From contig JAITBS010000081.1 in NCBI GenBank assembly GCA_031283515.1, positions 1-6,328 on the forward strand: DNA of 6,328 bases, read 5' to 3'. This stretch comes from Planctomycetaceae bacterium. Its GTDB lineage: Bacteria; Planctomycetota; Planctomycetia; Pirellulales; Thermoguttaceae. The notes below the pieces were generated by a model. The model was not told the DNA's origin. It was given only the letters and a program-made list of their open reading frames with translations, and ran no database searches. Both the position numbers and the translations under genes were made by a program. Position 1 is the first letter of the stretch; the number at the start of each line of letters is the position of its first letter. This document shows, in pieces, positions 5,502 through 6,328 of this stretch.

Positions 5502-6328
5502 TCAGCATCGCCATGGAGAACGCATTGCGCGGCTTCGGAGGCGGTTGGCGGTTTCGACTTCGGGGCTGTTGCCGATAAATTCTTCTTTGACCGGATCAAA
5601 TTTCAAAGTGAACGATTTTGCTGAATCGGATAATTGAGCCGGATTGAGATCCCAAGCAATTTTTGCACAGTGCGATGCGATGTGGGCGTTCGCGGCAACA
5701 TCGGCATTGGAGGCGGGTTTTTTCCGTGATTTAACGCAATCCAAAAATTCCCGAATATGATTATCCGGCGAAGTTCCGGGCATTCCGAAGTATTTTAACT
5801 CTTTTCGGAGTGCGTCGGATGAAACTTCCATTCGTCCCGAATCACCGGTTTCGACCCAACCTTCTTCTCCAACGTAACGAGCAGAACAAGTTCCGAGACC
5901 GAGCCAACCGTCATTTCGGCAAACAAGTTTCACACCGTTTGCGTAACGGGCTTCAACACGGGCGGTTTTTTCACCTTTTTCGTTATAAGTTGCCCAATAT
6001 TCAACGGGAACGGTATCATCGGATTGATTTGCCCATTGACAGAGATCGACGGTATGTGTTCCCCATTCGAGGATTCCGCCGCCGTGAAAGTCGTAGAATC
6101 CGCGCCAACCGCCGCCAATATAAGATGCGTTGTAAGGGCGCCAGGGACAAGGACCGAGCCAAAGTTCCCAATCGACTTCGTCTTGTGTTGGTTCCGGTTG
6201 TGCGGGCAACCAATCGTGGGTTGTTCCGGGGCTAAGCGTGTTGGCGTGAACTTCGATAAGTTTACCGAGTTTTCCTTCGTGAGCTAATTTTGCGGCGAGT
6301 TGAAAGTTACCGATATTCCGGCGTTGTG
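5502..6328 (-). CDS. Gfo/Idh/MocA family oxidoreductase, C-terminal part (runs off the right edge)
   Basis: The frame is open from the window edge (QRRNIGNFQLAAKLAHEGKL) through to TGA at 5504-5502, 274 residues, so the true start lies outside. Members are NAD(P)-dependent sugar or cyclitol dehydrogenases. The N-terminal Rossmann domain with its nucleotide-binding glycine motif is missing here because of the window edge. What is seen is the alpha/beta substrate domain: the helix and G-K-L-G-K-L-I-E-V strand that usually follow the first domain, then W-x-x-W-L-G-P, and FYDFHGGGILEWGTHTVDLC with the G-T-H-x-x-D signature (H91 and D94 of the visible part) that contributes the active-site histidine. 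DNHIREFLDCVKSRKKP near residue 190 is the usual late conserved segment, in which a D-N-H-I-R-x-F-L/D-C-V pattern is typical of planctomycete members. The substrate cannot be predicted. A start at 6209 (TTG) would truncate conserved sequence and is not used. Confidence 0.92.
   Translation of the reverse strand, partial: QRRNIGNFQLAAKLAHEGKLGKLIEVHANTLSPGTTHDWLPAQPEPTQDEVDWELWLGPCPWRPYNASYIGGGWRGFYDFHGGGILEWGTHTVDLCQWANQSDDTVPVEYWATYNEKGEKTARVEARYANGVKLVCRNDGWLGLGTCSARYVGEEGWVETGDSGRMEVSSDALRKELKYFGMPGTSPDNHIREFLDCVKSRKKPASNADVAANAHIASHCAKIAWDLNPAQLSDSAKSFTLKFDPVKEEFIGNSPEVETANRLRSRAMRSPWRC

Noticed and set aside
5810..6235. Plus-strand ORF of 141 codons
   Set aside because: It lies wholly opposite the well-supported Gfo/Idh/MocA gene and has an Arg-rich composition typical of an antisense frame.

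Overview
The window is a moderately AT-rich bacterial chromosomal segment. A member of the Planctomycetota (or a nearby PVC lineage) is the best guess. The grounds are an exported all-HEAT-repeat protein next to a Gfo/Idh/MocA oxidoreductase, a pairing common in planctomycetes, together with weak or absent Shine-Dalgarno sequences and long repeat-filled spacers. This placement is inference from gene content; no rRNA or other phylogenetic marker beyond trpS is present.

Layout. Positions 1-212 (minus) hold the N-terminal part of a gene resembling the FkbH-like/HAD-IIIC family; it runs off the left edge and its 5' end is cut by an insertion sequence. Positions 212-1612 are that insertion sequence. 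It has 26-bp terminal inverted repeats with one mismatch, a possible 4-bp target duplication (CTAA), and one plus-strand IS481-like DDE transposase whose conserved C-terminus lies in another frame after a run of seven T. A near-consensus minus-strand promoter abuts the right end of the element. Positions 1613-1974 are a spacer with that promoter, a hairpin and a 15-bp tandem repeat. Positions 1975-2955 (minus) are trpS, complete, with HWGN and KMSKS motifs. Positions 2956-3311 are almost wholly repeats: a 110-bp tandem duplication that includes the trpS start context, and four 24-bp units whose core is an exact inverted copy of part of the 110-bp unit. Positions 3312-5324 (minus) encode a secreted HEAT-repeat protein. 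Positions 5325-5501 are an AT-rich spacer bounded by inverted copies of a short repeat. Positions 5502-6328 (minus) are the C-terminal three quarters or so of a Gfo/Idh/MocA oxidoreductase that continues past the right edge.

Functional reading. trpS is housekeeping. The HEAT protein and the oxidoreductase lie on the same strand and may be co-transcribed, but the 177-nt spacer does not prove it. All host genes are on the minus strand and the transposase is opposed to them. I see no defence locus, CRISPR array, RNA gene or obviously new multi-gene system. The most unusual material is non-coding: the repeat architecture ahead of trpS, and the insertion that separates a promoter from the FkbH-like gene.
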